NCBI RefSeq assembly: GCF_014191355.1
Contig: NZ_JACHWM010000001.1
Span: forward strand, 372,001 to 436,000
Reading direction: 5' to 3'
DNA from: Methylobacterium sp. R2-1
GTDB taxonomy: Bacteria; Pseudomonadota; Alphaproteobacteria; Rhizobiales; Beijerinckiaceae
Length of the DNA: 64,000 nt
Positions 7,716 through 16,513 of the stretch are shown in pieces. Made by a program: the position numbers and the translations under genes. The notes under the pieces are model-generated. The model had not been told where the DNA came from and did no database searches. It worked only from the letters and a program-made list of their open reading frames with translations. Every line of letters begins with the position of its first letter. Position 1 is the first letter of the stretch.

Positions 7716-7982
7716 ATGGCCGCCTCGCCTGCCCCCGCCGTCGATCCGTCCTCGGTCGCTGCCGACCAGCTCAAGAGCATCATCGAGCGCATCGAGCGCC
7801 TCGAAGAGGAGAAGGCCGGCATCGCGGGCGACATCAAGGACGTCTACGCCGAAGCCAAGGCCAACGGCTTCGACGTGAAGGTGCTGCGCAAGATCATCTC
7901 CCTGCGCAAGCGCGACCACGACGAGCGCCAGGAGGAGGAGGCGATCCTCGAATTGTACCTTCAGGCGCTCGGGATGGCGTAG
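7716..7982 (+). CDS. gapR: GapR-like nucleoid protein (DUF2312)
   Basis: 88 residues, the standard size for DUF2312. In Caulobacter this family is GapR, a dimer/tetramer of coiled-coil helices that encircles overtwisted DNA and stimulates topoisomerases ahead of replication and transcription. The sequence shows the conserved [17 protein letters not shown] helix (17-33), the [20 protein letters not shown] stretch and the basic [16 protein letters not shown] helix, which carries the DNA-facing Lys/Arg residues. The start ATG at 7716 has GGAG upstream. It appears to be transcribed alone or with the DUF1244 gene; a structured leader precedes it and a palindromic repeat follows. Confidence 0.9.
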   Translation: MAASPAPAVDPSSVAADQLKSIIERIERLEEEKAGIAGDIKDVYAEAKANGFDVKVLRKIISLRKRDHDERQEEEAILELYLQALGMA

Positions 7983-8017
7983 GACCTCACGACCTTACTT
8001 AGGGAATTTGAGCCAGA

Positions 8018-8059
8018 CCTCATCCTGGGATGCCGCGCAGCGGGCGCCTCAGGATGAGG
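8018..8059. repeat. Palindromic intergenic repeat, probably dispersed
   Basis: CCTCATCCTG (8018-8027) and CAGGATGAGG (8050-8059) are perfect inverted copies around a 22-nt GC-rich spacer. This CCTCATCCTG...CAGGATGAGG layout resembles short palindromic repeats spread through Methylobacterium and Bradyrhizobium genomes (recollection, not searched). It may also terminate gapR. Confidence 0.55.
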
Positions 8060-8302
8060 GGTATGAATGGGAAAGTCCTTGCGTCAGGCATCGGCCAGGG
8101 GGAGCGGGATTTGCCGTCGCGCAAACCCGCCGGCACCGCTGCGATCCCGCCGGACTTGATCATCCATTCGAGCCGGTGGTCGCGATCTTCTCGGCGCCGC
8201 TCGCCCGTCGTGTAGCGGTGCGAGGCGGTGGCCGTCCTCTCTGCAGCGGCATCCAGGACCTCGGCGGACGGGCCCCCCGGGGTGGCGCGACCGCCTGGAG
8301 CG
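8060..8302. other. Intergenic stretch without a supported gene
   Basis: Together with the repeat, 320 bp separate gapR from the convergent DUF882 gene. Short open frames exist but none has a plausible start signal or a recognisable product. Confidence 0.4.
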
Positions 8303-9778
8303 TCAACGGGCGATGGCGGGTCCGTTCGTGACGGAGCCGGTGAAACGGGCAGCGGAGAACGTCAACGGCTCCGTCGAGAACCGACTCGCGATAGACTTCA
8401 ACGGAATGTGCAGCGCCTCCGCGGGCAAAGCCTCGTCGGGGCGCGGACGCGCCAACGCCACGCGGACCGGCGCCGTAGGAGCTGCGGGCTCCGACATGCC
8501 CTGAATCGCGGCGAAGAGCAGGCCGCGCACCTGCTCGCGCGGGTCGGCATCCGCCGGTACGAGGCGCGCCTCCGCTCCGTCCGGCTCCGACGATGCGGCG
8601 GCGGTCCCGGCTTCCGCCACATGCACCATGCCGCCGAGGCCTTCGCCGTTGAGGGAGGCCAGTTGGACCGGACGCTGGGGCGGAAGAGGAATGGTGAGAG
8701 CTGTGGCGACGACGGCGAACTCGGAGGGCCGCCGCGGCGGCAGCGGCGCGAGGACCGCCTGGTCCCTCTCACCCGTCAGCAACTCCTTCGCCGAGGCACC
8801 GTCCCGGCGCAGGCTCGTCGCGCGCAGAGCCTCGGAGGCATTCGGCGCGGCATAGGCCATGGCCCCGTCGGTCGGGTCGGCGCTCGCGACGACGATGCTC
8901 GGCTTCGCCCGCGCCTTCGACGGCGCAGGGCCGTTGGCGAGAGCGGCCGGCGGCGCATCCGTCCCGCTGCTGCCCCCGAACAGGGAGGCGAAGAAGCCCT
9001 TCAGGCCCGGCCCATCGTCGATCTCGTCGGCGCTGGCGACCGCCGTGTAGCCCAGCACCGTCCCGCCGCGGGCCAGAATCTCGGCGCGCGCCTCCTCGTA
9101 GCGGGCCATCGGCTTGCCGTCGGCGGGCAGGTGGACGGTCTTGCCGTCCGGGAACAGCCGGGCGAGCTGGTCTTGGCTCATGCGTGGCCAGGAGCGCACC
9201 GAGCCCACATCGAGATGGACGAAAGGCGAGCCGGACCGAGGATACCAGCCGACGCCGCCGCGCTGCATCCGCATCCCCACGGCTCGGATCTGGTCGATCG
9301 AGGCGTCGGTCATGAAGAAGTCCATGGCCTTGCCGAGCATGTGCTGGCTGGTCTCGGCAACGCCCGAAGAGCGCCGCCGCAGCATGCCGTTGGTCTTCGG
9401 GCTGCGATAGCCGCAGACGATGCGCAAGGGCGCGGTTGAGCCGATGGAGCGCTGCGCCTCCCACACGACGTCGAACAGGCGCGGGTCCATCTTGACCGAT
9501 TCATTCTCGCGCCAGTCGCGGAGGAGCCAGTTAAGCTGGTCGAGGGCGGCGCGATCGTAGCGCCCGTCGCGCTTGAAGGTGACCGTCAGCGTCTCGCCAG
9601 TGTGCTCCTGCACCATGGAGAGGGTACGGGTGTCGCCGTTCGCGACCGCATCCTGGGTTTCGGCAGTGCCGGCCACCAGAAGGGCGGCCATGGCGCCGGC
9701 GGCGGAAGCGAGACGCTTCAGGCGCGGGGAAGGCGAAGTCCGGTTCGAGGGCCGGCGGTTCCGGATCGTGCGCAGCAT
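8303..9778 (-). CDS. DUF882 / peptidase M15-like (YcbK family) protein
   Basis: 491 residues from ATG 9778, which has GGTGAGG as ribosome site. An N-terminal basic region and hydrophobic stretch (24-38) serve as signal peptide or anchor. The YcbK/M15 domain (about 50-240) carries CGYRSPKTN (122-130) and the zinc-ligand pattern SQHMLGKAMDFF (His146, Asp153) and FVHLDVG (His188, Asp190). Such domains resemble D,D- or L,D-carboxypeptidases acting on peptidoglycan peptides; E. coli YcbK (MepK) is a crosslink-cleaving enzyme. The remaining ~250 residues are low-complexity, rich in Ala, Pro and Arg, and probably disordered. The next gene upstream is an L,D-transpeptidase, which makes the bonds MepK-type enzymes cut. 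Confidence 0.85.
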   Translation of the reverse strand: MLRTIRNRRPSNRTSPSPRLKRLASAAGAMAALLVAGTAETQDAVANGDTRTLSMVQEHTGETLTVTFKRDGRYDRAALDQLNWLLRDWRENESVKMDPRLFDVVWEAQRSIGSTAPLRIVCGYRSPKTNGMLRRRSSGVAETSQHMLGKAMDFFMTDASIDQIRAVGMRMQRGGVGWYPRSGSPFVHLDVGSVRSWPRMSQDQLARLFPDGKTVHLPADGKPMARYEEARAEILARGGTVLGYTAVASADEIDDGPGLKGFFASLFGGSSGTDAPPAALANGPAPSKARAKPSIVVASADPTDGAMAYAAPNASEALRATSLRRDGASAKELLTGERDQAVLAPLPPRRPSEFAVVATALTIPLPPQRPVQLASLNGEGLGGMVHVAEAGTAAASSEPDGAEARLVPADADPREQVRGLLFAAIQGMSEPAAPTAPVRVALARPRPDEALPAEALHIPLKSIASRFSTEPLTFSAARFTGSVTNGPAIAR

Positions 9779-9800
9779 GGTCCTCACCTCGCGGGACGGT

Positions 9801-9821
9801 CGCGACATCGGCGATGTCGCG
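9801..9821. repeat. Perfect 9-bp inverted repeat in the 5' region of the DUF882 gene
   Basis: CGCGACATC (9801-9809) and GATGTCGCG (9813-9821) with a 3-nt loop, 22-43 bp upstream of the start codon. It is either a strong mRNA hairpin or a dimeric-protein operator. Confidence 0.5.
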
Positions 9822-10003
9822 GGGGCGCAAGGATGGCCGAGGACCGGAAAGGCGGGTCGTCGGGGCCCGTGCTGCTCGCCGTCTTCAATGACGGCTACGG
9901 GCGAACCGTGGCAAAAAAGTGCCTCGCAAGAGCTTCGCCGCGCGCTGTCCCGCCCAAGACGACGCAACTGCCGATCTGTGCGGGAAAAGACAAGAGCGTG
10001 CGA

Positions 10004-11941
10004 CTACCAGAAGCTGCGCTGCGGGGCTTCGTAAGTCTGGCCAGCCCACGGATCTCCGAACATGTCGGGCGTCCGGCGCGTTCCCGCGCGGCGCTCGCTC
10101 CGTACCGCCTCGCGCGTCGCGGCCTGACGCGGCACCGCGCGGGCGTCCGCGGCCTTCGCCTTCGTGGCTGCGGGCCCCTTCGCCACTGCGTCCGAGCGGG
10201 CGGCGAGACCCAACGCCACCTTCATCGGTCCGTCATAGCCGTAGAGATCGGTCAGGGTCCTGTAGGAGCCGAGATCGTCCACCTCCGCCGTGAAGTAGGC
10301 CAGATGCACCGGCAGCTTCTCGGGCAGGCGCAGGGTCCGCTCGCCCTTGCCGATCAGCTTCTTCAGGCGCTCCTCCGTCCAGTTAGGCAGCACCGCGTCG
10401 GCAAAACGGAACGGATCATCCACGCGCACGCAGCCGTGGCTGAAAGCGCGGGTCGAGGCTGAGAACAGCGAGCGGTTCGGCGTGTCGTGCAGGTACACCG
10501 CGTGCTGATTGGGGAACATGAATTTGACAAAGCCAAGCGCGTTCCGCTCGCCCGGTGGCTGACGCAGGGAGATCGTGTTGCCTCTCCGCACGACCTCGAA
10601 CCCGGCAGTGCGGCCGGAGGCGAGCATCTGCTTGAGGATAGACGGCGGCACGTACCAGGAGGGGTTGACGACGGCATACTCCATCATTCCCGAGAAGATC
10701 GGGGTCGGGCTCGTCGGCTTGCCGACGATGACCCGCGTCTCATCCCGCTGCGTGCCGCCGCGGAACACCTTCAGCTTGAACTCCGGCACATTGACGAAGA
10801 CGTAGTCCGGACCGAGTTCGGATGGCAGCCAGCGCCAGCGCTCCATATTGACGAGGATGTCGGCTTCATTCGCGCTCGTCTTCGGCACGTTCGGATTGGC
10901 GAGCGCTGCGACGGTGGCGCGGGTGAGCGTGCCGCTCGCCGGGAGGCCGCGACTGCGCTGGAAGTCCTTCACGGCGTCGGCGACGGAGCGGTCGTATGCG
11001 TTAGACTGACCGGGCGCGGAGTCGAGAGTGCCGGCGGAGCGCGTTTCAAGGCCGAACCGGCTGCGCAGCAGCGGCACGCGCGGATCGCTCATCCCGAGCT
11101 TGAGGACGGGTCCGTCGGGAAGCTTGACGCTCGGCGCCCCTTGCGTCCGTCCGACCCTTAGGCCGGCGAGCCGCTCCTTCAGGGCCAGGTAGCCCGGCTG
11201 ACGCGGATTGTAGGATTGCAGCACGTCTCCGGCCTGCGCGCCCGCCGCAGCGAGGCGGGTGAGCACCGTATCGGCCGGCGGCAGATCGAGGGTAGGCGTG
11301 ATCAGCTTCGAGATCGTGGCCGGATTTACCCGCCCGCCGCGGGCGTCGCGGGCATAGAGGGCGAGCGCGGCCGAGAGCTTGAGGTCGGCCTCGGCGATCT
11401 CGGCATCCGTGTCCGGGCGGCTGAGCTTGCCCACCGCCGGCACCGGGTAGGCGTTCGGATCGAGCCCGTCCTCGCCGGCCGCACGCAGGCGCGCGATCGC
11501 CGCGTTGGCTGCGGCGTTGAAGGCTCCGTTCTCGATCCAGATCGGCTTGAAGTTGCCGAGCGCGTAGAAGGCCTGGATCGCCTCGCGATCCTTGCCGGTC
11601 AGTCGCTGCAGCAGCGGTGCATTATCGTTGAGGCGCGCATACACGGCCCCCGGAAGCGGCTCGCTGGGTGTAACCGGAGCGGGCGGCCCCACGGCGGTCG
11701 GGGCGGGAGTGGGCTCTTTGGGCGCCGCAGGGGCTTCGGCGGCCGACGGCGTGTCGTCGCTCGTTTCCGGGGAGAGGGCAGGACCGTCCGCGGGATCGAC
11801 CGCGGCCTTGCGGATGACGATCCCGCTCTCGGCGGCGGGCTCTTCGGCACGGGCCGGAGCGTGGCCGAAGGCGAGGAGGGCAGCCAAGGCGACGGACAGG
11901 GTCCGCGCGACACCCGTACCGGCTCCCGATGCAGCGCGCAT
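10004..11941 (-). CDS. L,D-transpeptidase, YcbB/LdtD type
   Basis: 645 residues from ATG 11941 (AGGGAG upstream); it has a signal peptide at about 10-32 ending ARA. A Pro/Ala-rich linker (40-110) leads to an N-terminal YcbB scaffold domain. A peptidoglycan-binding domain follows (LGMSDPRVPLLRSRFGL to SGTLTRATVAALANP). The YkuD catalytic domain holds AFSHGCVRVDDPFRFA with nucleophile Cys504. The enzyme makes 3-3 crosslinks in peptidoglycan in the periplasm. The large size and domain order fit the LdtD class rather than the small ErfK class. The C-terminal ~80 residues are basic and low-complexity. It lies directly upstream of the M15-type peptidase gene on the same strand, 225 bp apart. Confidence 0.9.
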   Translation of the reverse strand: MRAASGAGTGVARTLSVALAALLAFGHAPARAEEPAAESGIVIRKAAVDPADGPALSPETSDDTPSAAEAPAAPKEPTPAPTAVGPPAPVTPSEPLPGAVYARLNDNAPLLQRLTGKDREAIQAFYALGNFKPIWIENGAFNAAANAAIARLRAAGEDGLDPNAYPVPAVGKLSRPDTDAEIAEADLKLSAALALYARDARGGRVNPATISKLITPTLDLPPADTVLTRLAAAGAQAGDVLQSYNPRQPGYLALKERLAGLRVGRTQGAPSVKLPDGPVLKLGMSDPRVPLLRSRFGLETRSAGTLDSAPGQSNAYDRSVADAVKDFQRSRGLPASGTLTRATVAALANPNVPKTSANEADILVNMERWRWLPSELGPDYVFVNVPEFKLKVFRGGTQRDETRVIVGKPTSPTPIFSGMMEYAVVNPSWYVPPSILKQMLASGRTAGFEVVRRGNTISLRQPPGERNALGFVKFMFPNQHAVYLHDTPNRSLFSASTRAFSHGCVRVDDPFRFADAVLPNWTEERLKKLIGKGERTLRLPEKLPVHLAYFTAEVDDLGSYRTLTDLYGYDGPMKVALGLAARSDAVAKGPAATKAKAADARAVPRQAATREAVRSERRAGTRRTPDMFGDPWAGQTYEAPQRSFW

Positions 11942-12042
11942 GTCGGCAACTCCCTGGATACGGCCGAGAATGCCGCAGCTCTGCTTAAAGATCATACCGA
12001 AGCATGGCCGTGCGCAACCACACGGCCACGGGTCACAGCCGA

Positions 12043-12068
12043 GGGGCACGGCCAAGGGGCACGGCCAA
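12043..12068. repeat. Tandem 13-bp direct repeat
   Basis: GGGGCACGGCCAA occurs twice head to tail (12043-12055, 12056-12068) in the gap between the sigma-54 regulator and the L,D-transpeptidase. It may be a replication-slippage duplication. Confidence 0.6.
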
Positions 12069-12115
12069 GCCTGATCCTGAAGGCGAACAGCCGAGCACGC
12101 TCGACTGTTCCAACC

Positions 12116-13606
12116 TCAGGCGGCGTCCTCGGAACGCTCCTCTTCGTCGAGGCCGAGTTCCTTGAGCTTGCGATAGAGGGTGGATCGGCCGATTCCGAGG
12201 CGGCGGGACACTTCCGACATTCGGCCACGGTAGAATTGCAGGGCGAAGCGGATCACCTCCGCCTCGATCGTTTCCATCGTCTTCATGTCGCCTGTGTCCT
12301 CGACGACGAGCGACATGGCGTGGGGGTCGCGCACCTCGATGCGAACGATCTCCCGCACCGGCTCGAGGCCGCCCGCGGGCAGGGCAGCCTGCATCGGCAG
12401 TGGCGGGATACGCACGTCGAAACCCTCGACCTGCGCGGCGATCTGCGGAAATTCCGCCACCGTCAGCTCGTCTCCGTCAGCGAGCACGACCGCGCGAAAC
12501 AGCGCGTTCTCCAGCTGGCGCACGTTGCCGGGCCAGGGATAGCGGGAGAGCAGCGCCATCGCCTCCGCCGTAATGCCGCGCAGGCGCTTGCCTTCCTCCG
12601 CCGCGAACCGCGCGCAGAACGAGCGCACCAGATCCGGGATGTCCTCGCGCCGCGCCCGCAGCGGCGGCAGCGTCATGGGGAAGACGTTGAGACGATAGTA
12701 GAGATCTTCGCGGAACTTGCCCTGTTTCACGAGGTCGAGCAGGGAGCGGTTGGTCGCCGAGATCAGGCGGATATCGACGCGCACGGCGCGCTTGCCGCCG
12801 ACCGGATCGACCTCGCCCTCTTGCAGCGCCCGCAGAAGCTTCACCTGCGCGTCGAGCGGCAGCTCGCCGATCTCGTCGAGGAACAACGTGCCGCCGGACG
12901 CTTCGACGAACTTGCCGACATGCCGCTCGGTGGCACCGGTGAAGGCGCCCTTCTCGTGGCCGAACAGAGTGGACTCGACGAGGTTTTCGGGAATCGCGCC
13001 GCAATTCACGGTGACGAAGGGCTTGCCGCGGCGGTCGCCCGATCCCTGAATCGCCCGGGCCAGCACCTCCTTGCCGACGCCCGACTCGCCCTCGATCAGG
13101 ACGGGGATGTTCGACTTCGCCGCTCGCTCGGCGAGCCGGATCACCCGTTCCATGTCCGGGCTCTTCGAGGCGAGATCCTTGAAGCCCAGCGCTCCGGAGG
13201 CGCGGCGGCGCATGCGGCGCACCTCCTCCTCGAGCTGATCGACTCGCAGGGCGTTCTTGATCGAGACCTGGAGCCGCTCGGCGCCGGCCGGTTTGACCAC
13301 GAAATCGACGGCACCCGCGCGCATGGCGTTCACCACCGCGTCGATCGACCCGTTCGAAGTCTGCACGATGACCGGCGTATCGATTCCGCTCTTCCGCATC
13401 TCGGCGAGCACACTTAGCCCGTCCATGCCGCCGGGCATGACCAGATCGAGCAGCACGACATCGACGCTGTCTCCGCTCCGCAGGAGAGCGAGCCCGTCAT
13501 GGCCGTTCTCCGCGATCCGAGGCTCGAAACCGAGGCGGCGTACCATCGCCTCGGCGAGGCGGCGTTGGACGGGATCGTCGTCGATGATGAGAACGGTGGT
13601 CGACAT
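12116..13606 (-). CDS. Sigma-54-dependent response regulator (REC-AAA+-Fis)
   Basis: 496 residues from ATG 13606, preceded by GAGGCG. The receiver domain (1-120) has acidic pair Asp10/Asp11, phosphoacceptor Asp54 (VVLLDLVMP), Thr83 and Lys105. The AAA+ domain has Walker A GESGVGKE (173-180), the sigma-54-contacting GAFTGA loop (220-225) and Walker B LFLDEIGEL. The C-terminal Fis-type helix-turn-helix (about 450-490) contains MSEVSRRLGIGRSTLYRKL. It is a phosphorylation-controlled activator of -24/-12 promoters. No kinase gene is adjacent, so its partner is unknown. Upstream is the divergent oligoendopeptidase gene; downstream on the same strand is the L,D-transpeptidase. Confidence 0.92.
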   Translation of the reverse strand: MSTTVLIIDDDPVQRRLAEAMVRRLGFEPRIAENGHDGLALLRSGDSVDVVLLDLVMPGGMDGLSVLAEMRKSGIDTPVIVQTSNGSIDAVVNAMRAGAVDFVVKPAGAERLQVSIKNALRVDQLEEEVRRMRRRASGALGFKDLASKSPDMERVIRLAERAAKSNIPVLIEGESGVGKEVLARAIQGSGDRRGKPFVTVNCGAIPENLVESTLFGHEKGAFTGATERHVGKFVEASGGTLFLDEIGELPLDAQVKLLRALQEGEVDPVGGKRAVRVDIRLISATNRSLLDLVKQGKFREDLYYRLNVFPMTLPPLRARREDIPDLVRSFCARFAAEEGKRLRGITAEAMALLSRYPWPGNVRQLENALFRAVVLADGDELTVAEFPQIAAQVEGFDVRIPPLPMQAALPAGGLEPVREIVRIEVRDPHAMSLVVEDTGDMKTMETIEAEVIRFALQFYRGRMSEVSRRLGIGRSTLYRKLKELGLDEEERSEDAA

Positions 13607-13921
13607 GCGGGGCGCCTCGCTTTCCGTTCGAGCCGGTCGCAGGCGGACGTGGCCTCCAAGGAGAGACCGGCGGCGCATGGCGGCGGCTGTTTCGTTTCGA
13701 GGCACAGGGTCGCCTAAGAGCGTAAAGCCCCGCTTAACGACGCTCGAATTTTGCCCGTCCGCCCGTCCAGACGACATTGCGCGCGATCCCTAGGCCCCGC
13801 GACGCCGGGGATTGCGGGGCGCGGTTGATCGTGAGGGCCTTGCGCTCGATATCTGACCCCGGCCACGTGGGCTCTCTCGAAGCCGAACCCGCGGCCCAAC
13901 GCGTCGAGGAAACAGCACATC
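13607..13921. promoter_or_regulatory. Divergent intergenic region, regulator / pepF
   Basis: 315 bp with no supported gene. It must carry promoters for both flanking genes. I do not see a good -24/-12 sigma-54 promoter in it, so autoregulation by the adjacent activator is not indicated. Confidence 0.4.
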
Positions 13922-15799
13922 ATGTCGAGCCGAGCCGTTTTCGCTGCCCTGTCCGCGGAGTTGCCGAGGGAAGTCGAGGAGCTTTCGGCCGTGCGCGGCG
14001 CGCTGCAGGCGGTCGATCTCGGCGTGCTGCCCGAGTGGGACCTCACCGACCTCTATCCCGGCATGGATGCTCCCGCCTTCCGGGACGACCTCGACCGGGC
14101 CGAGGCCGAGAGCCGGGCTTTCGCCGAGCGCTACGCCGGCCGGATTGCCGAGATCGCCGCCGGGCCGGACGCCTCTTCCGCCCTCGGCGAGGCGGTGCAG
14201 ACCTACGAGCGGATCGAGGATCTGATGGGGCGCCTGATGTCCTATGCCGGGCTCGTCTATTCCGGTGACACCACGGACGAGTCCCGCGCCAAGTTCTACG
14301 GCGACACCCGCGAACGGTTGACCACGGCGTCGGGCGATCTGCTGTTCTTCGGCCTGGAGCTGAACCGCGTTGAGGACGGCCTGCTCGACGCGGCGATGGC
14401 TGACGGACCGCTGGCTCGCTACCGGCCCTGGATCGAGGATCTGCGCCGCGAGAAGCCCTACCAGCTCGACGACCGCACGGAAAAACTGCTCCTCGACAAG
14501 TCGGTGACGTCGAGCGCCGCCTGGGACCGGCTGTTCAACGAGACGATCGCTTCGCTCCGCTTTCCCGTTCAGGGCGAGCGCCTGACGCTGGAGCCGACCC
14601 TCAACAAGCTTCAGGACCCGGATGGCGCCGTGCGCCAGGAGGCGGCGCTGGCGCTCGGTGAGACGCTGCGGGCAAACCTGCGCGTCTTCACGCTGATCAC
14701 CAACACCCTGGCCAAGGACAAGGAGATCTCCGACCGCTGGCGCGGCTTCAAGGATGTGGCGGATGCCCGCCACCTCTCGAACCGCGTCGAGCCGGAGGTT
14801 GTCGCGGCGATGGTCGAGGCCGTGCGCGCGGCCTATCCGCGCCTGTCGCATCGCTACTACCGGCTCAAGGCCAAGTGGTTCGGTGTCGATGCGCTGCCCT
14901 ACTGGGACCGCAATGCGCCGCTGCCGAAGGTCGAGCAGCGCACGTTCCCCTGGGCGCAGGCCCGCGACACGGTGCTGGAGGCCTACAATGCCTTCTCGCC
15001 GGACATGGCAGGCATCGCCAAGAAATTCTTCGACGGCGGCTGGATCGATGCGCCGACACGGCCCGGCAAGGCCCCCGGCGCCTTCGCGCACCCGACCGTG
15101 CCCTCGGCCCATCCCTATGTGCTGGTGAACTATCAGGGAAAGCCGCGGGACGTGATGACCCTCGCGCACGAACTCGGCCACGGCGTGCATCAGGTGCTCG
15201 CGGCACCCAACGGCGCTCTGATGGCACCGACGCCGTTGACGCTCGCCGAGACCGCAAGCGTCTTCGGCGAGATGCTGACCTTCCGCCGCCTGCTGGGCCA
15301 GACCACCAACCCGACGCAGCGCCGGGCGATGCTGGCGGCCAAGGTCGAGGACATGATCAACACGGTGGTGCGCCAGATCGCCTTCTACTCGTTCGAACGG
15401 AAGGTCCACCTCGCTCGCGCCAAGGGCGAGCTGACGGCCGAGCAGATCAACGAACTCTGGATGTCGGTGCAGTCGGAGAGTCTCGGTCCGGCGATCACCC
15501 TCGACAAGGGCTACGAGCCGTTCTGGGCCTATATCCCGCACTTCATCCACTCGCCGTTCTACGTCTACGCCTACGCCTTCGGCGACTGCCTCGTGAATTC
15601 GCTCTACGGCGTCTATGCCCGCGCCGAGCCCGGCTTCGTCGAGCGCTATTTCGCCCTGCTCTCGGCCGGCGGCTCAAAGCCCTACGGCGAATTGCTCAAG
15701 CCGTTCGGCCTCGACGCCAGCGATCCGGGATTCTGGCAGATCGGGCTAGGGATGATCGAGGGGATGATCGCGGAACTGGAGGCGATGGAGGCTGCTTAG
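13922..15799 (+). CDS. pepF: Oligoendopeptidase F family M3 metallopeptidase
   Basis: 625 residues, typical for PepF-type M3 enzymes. These cytosolic zinc peptidases cut short peptides (about 7-17 residues) during peptide recycling. The HExxH motif is HELGH at 416-420 within LAHELGHGVHQ, and the third ligand glutamate is in the following AETASVFGEM helix. Other M3 signatures are YVLVNYQGKPRDVM before the motif and the HFIHSPFYVYAYAFG segment near the C-terminus. No signal peptide is visible. Its stop codon sits inside an 8-bp hairpin that also marks the upstream border of the toxin-antitoxin module. Confidence 0.92.
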   Translation: MSSRAVFAALSAELPREVEELSAVRGALQAVDLGVLPEWDLTDLYPGMDAPAFRDDLDRAEAESRAFAERYAGRIAEIAAGPDASSALGEAVQTYERIEDLMGRLMSYAGLVYSGDTTDESRAKFYGDTRERLTTASGDLLFFGLELNRVEDGLLDAAMADGPLARYRPWIEDLRREKPYQLDDRTEKLLLDKSVTSSAAWDRLFNETIASLRFPVQGERLTLEPTLNKLQDPDGAVRQEAALALGETLRANLRVFTLITNTLAKDKEISDRWRGFKDVADARHLSNRVEPEVVAAMVEAVRAAYPRLSHRYYRLKAKWFGVDALPYWDRNAPLPKVEQRTFPWAQARDTVLEAYNAFSPDMAGIAKKFFDGGWIDAPTRPGKAPGAFAHPTVPSAHPYVLVNYQGKPRDVMTLAHELGHGVHQVLAAPNGALMAPTPLTLAETASVFGEMLTFRRLLGQTTNPTQRRAMLAAKVEDMINTVVRQIAFYSFERKVHLARAKGELTAEQINELWMSVQSESLGPAITLDKGYEPFWAYIPHFIHSPFYVYAYAFGDCLVNSLYGVYARAEPGFVERYFALLSAGGSKPYGELLKPFGLDASDPGFWQIGLGMIEGMIAELEAMEAA

Positions 15800-15818
15800 C
15801 CCACATCGTATGGGCTAA
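15796..15818 (+). terminator. Hairpin at the pepF stop codon
   Basis: TTAGCCCA (15796-15803) pairs perfectly with TGGGCTAA (15811-15818) across a 7-nt loop. It lacks a long U-tract, so termination is uncertain. Confidence 0.45.
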
Positions 15819-15825
15819 ATGCCCC

Positions 15826-15858
15826 GCAACGTGTTGTACGGTCAGTACAACACGTTGC
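15826..15858. promoter_or_regulatory. Perfect 14-bp inverted repeat, likely toxin-antitoxin operator
   Basis: GCAACGTGTTGTAC (15826-15839) and GTACAACACGTTGC (15845-15858) are perfect inverted copies around GGTCA, ending 10 bp before the antitoxin start codon. AbrB/MazE antitoxins are dimers that repress their own operon, so this is the expected position and symmetry for the operator. As RNA it would form a very stable hairpin over the ribosome-binding region, which could also limit translation. Confidence 0.7.
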
Positions 15859-15868
15859 GAAGTGCCCC

Positions 15869-16093
15869 ATGAAGCTCGAAGTCAAGCGCGTCGGCAACTC
15901 GACCGGCCTCATTCTACCGAAGGAGCTCGTTAGCCGCCTCAAGCTCGAACAGGGTGATTGGCTCTACGTGACCGAGAATGCAGATGGCACAGTGCGCCTG
16001 TCTCCCTACGATCCGACCTTCGAGAAGGGGATGAAGATCGCCGAGCGCGCGATGAAGACCTATCGCAACGCCCTGGCTGAACTTGCGAAGTGA
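15869..16093 (+). CDS. AbrB/MazE-family antitoxin
   Basis: 74 residues. The N-terminal SpoVT-AbrB swapped-hairpin DNA-binding domain is clear: KRVGNSTGLILPKELVSRL (6-24) followed by LEQGDWLYV. The C-terminal tail (about 50-74, FEKGMKIAERAMKTYRNALA) is the expected toxin-binding segment. It would neutralise the Doc toxin encoded next and repress the operon at the palindrome upstream. Its stop overlaps the toxin start (GTGA), indicating translational coupling. The GC content and codon use look lower than in the neighbouring housekeeping genes, which suits horizontal transfer. Confidence 0.88.
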   Translation: MKLEVKRVGNSTGLILPKELVSRLKLEQGDWLYVTENADGTVRLSPYDPTFEKGMKIAERAMKTYRNALAELAK

Positions 16094-16476
16094 GCGAGAT
16101 CGTCTGGCTGACGAGCGATCTCGTTCAAGCCATCCATGCCCATCAGTTCAAGCTCTTCGGCGGCCCTCCCGGCCTGCGCGATGAAGGCGCTCTGGAGTCG
16201 GCTCTCGGGCGACCGATCAACCGCGCCGGTTACGGTGAGCCTGATTTGGCGGAGCTTGCAGCTGCCTACGCCTTCGGCATCGCCAAGAAGCACCCTTTCA
16301 TTGATGGCAACAAGCGGGCTGCGCTGCTGGCACTCGTCACTTTCCTCGGCCTCAACGACATCGATTTTGTTGTCAACGAGGCGGAGGCCGTCGTGATGCT
16401 TCAAGGCTTGGCTGCTGGCGAGATCGACGAGGCTGGCCTGACCCGCTGGATTCGCGACAACTGGCCGAAGGCGTAG
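16090..16476 (+). CDS. doc: Doc (death-on-curing) family toxin, Fic fold
   Basis: 128 residues from GTG 16090, overlapping the antitoxin stop by 4 bp. The Fic/Doc signature is HPFIDGNKRAAL (His68, Asp72, Asn74, Lys75, Arg76). Lys-Arg after Asn, rather than Gly-Arg, marks Doc, which in phage P1 phosphorylates and inactivates EF-Tu using ATP, instead of the AMP-transferring Fic proteins. All catalytic residues are present and the length is normal, so the toxin is probably active. Doc is classically paired with Phd; here the partner has an AbrB/MazE fold, a known mix-and-match arrangement. It is followed by a short hairpin (16514-16529). Confidence 0.9.
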   Translation: MSEIVWLTSDLVQAIHAHQFKLFGGPPGLRDEGALESALGRPINRAGYGEPDLAELAAAYAFGIAKKHPFIDGNKRAALLALVTFLGLNDIDFVVNEAEAVVMLQGLAAGEIDEAGLTRWIRDNWPKA

Positions 16477-16513
16477 TGTCGGCCGCGGCGCGCCGTCCCA
16501 TAGCCCTGGGCGC

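Noticed and set aside
8228..9439. Plus-strand open frame opposite the DUF882 gene
   Set aside because: Covers the M15 zinc-ligand region of the real gene on the other strand; composition typical of a shadow frame.
13790..15550. Long minus-strand open frame opposite pepF
   Set aside because: Antisense to a complete M3 peptidase with its HELGH motif; low-complexity Arg/Gly/Leu composition.
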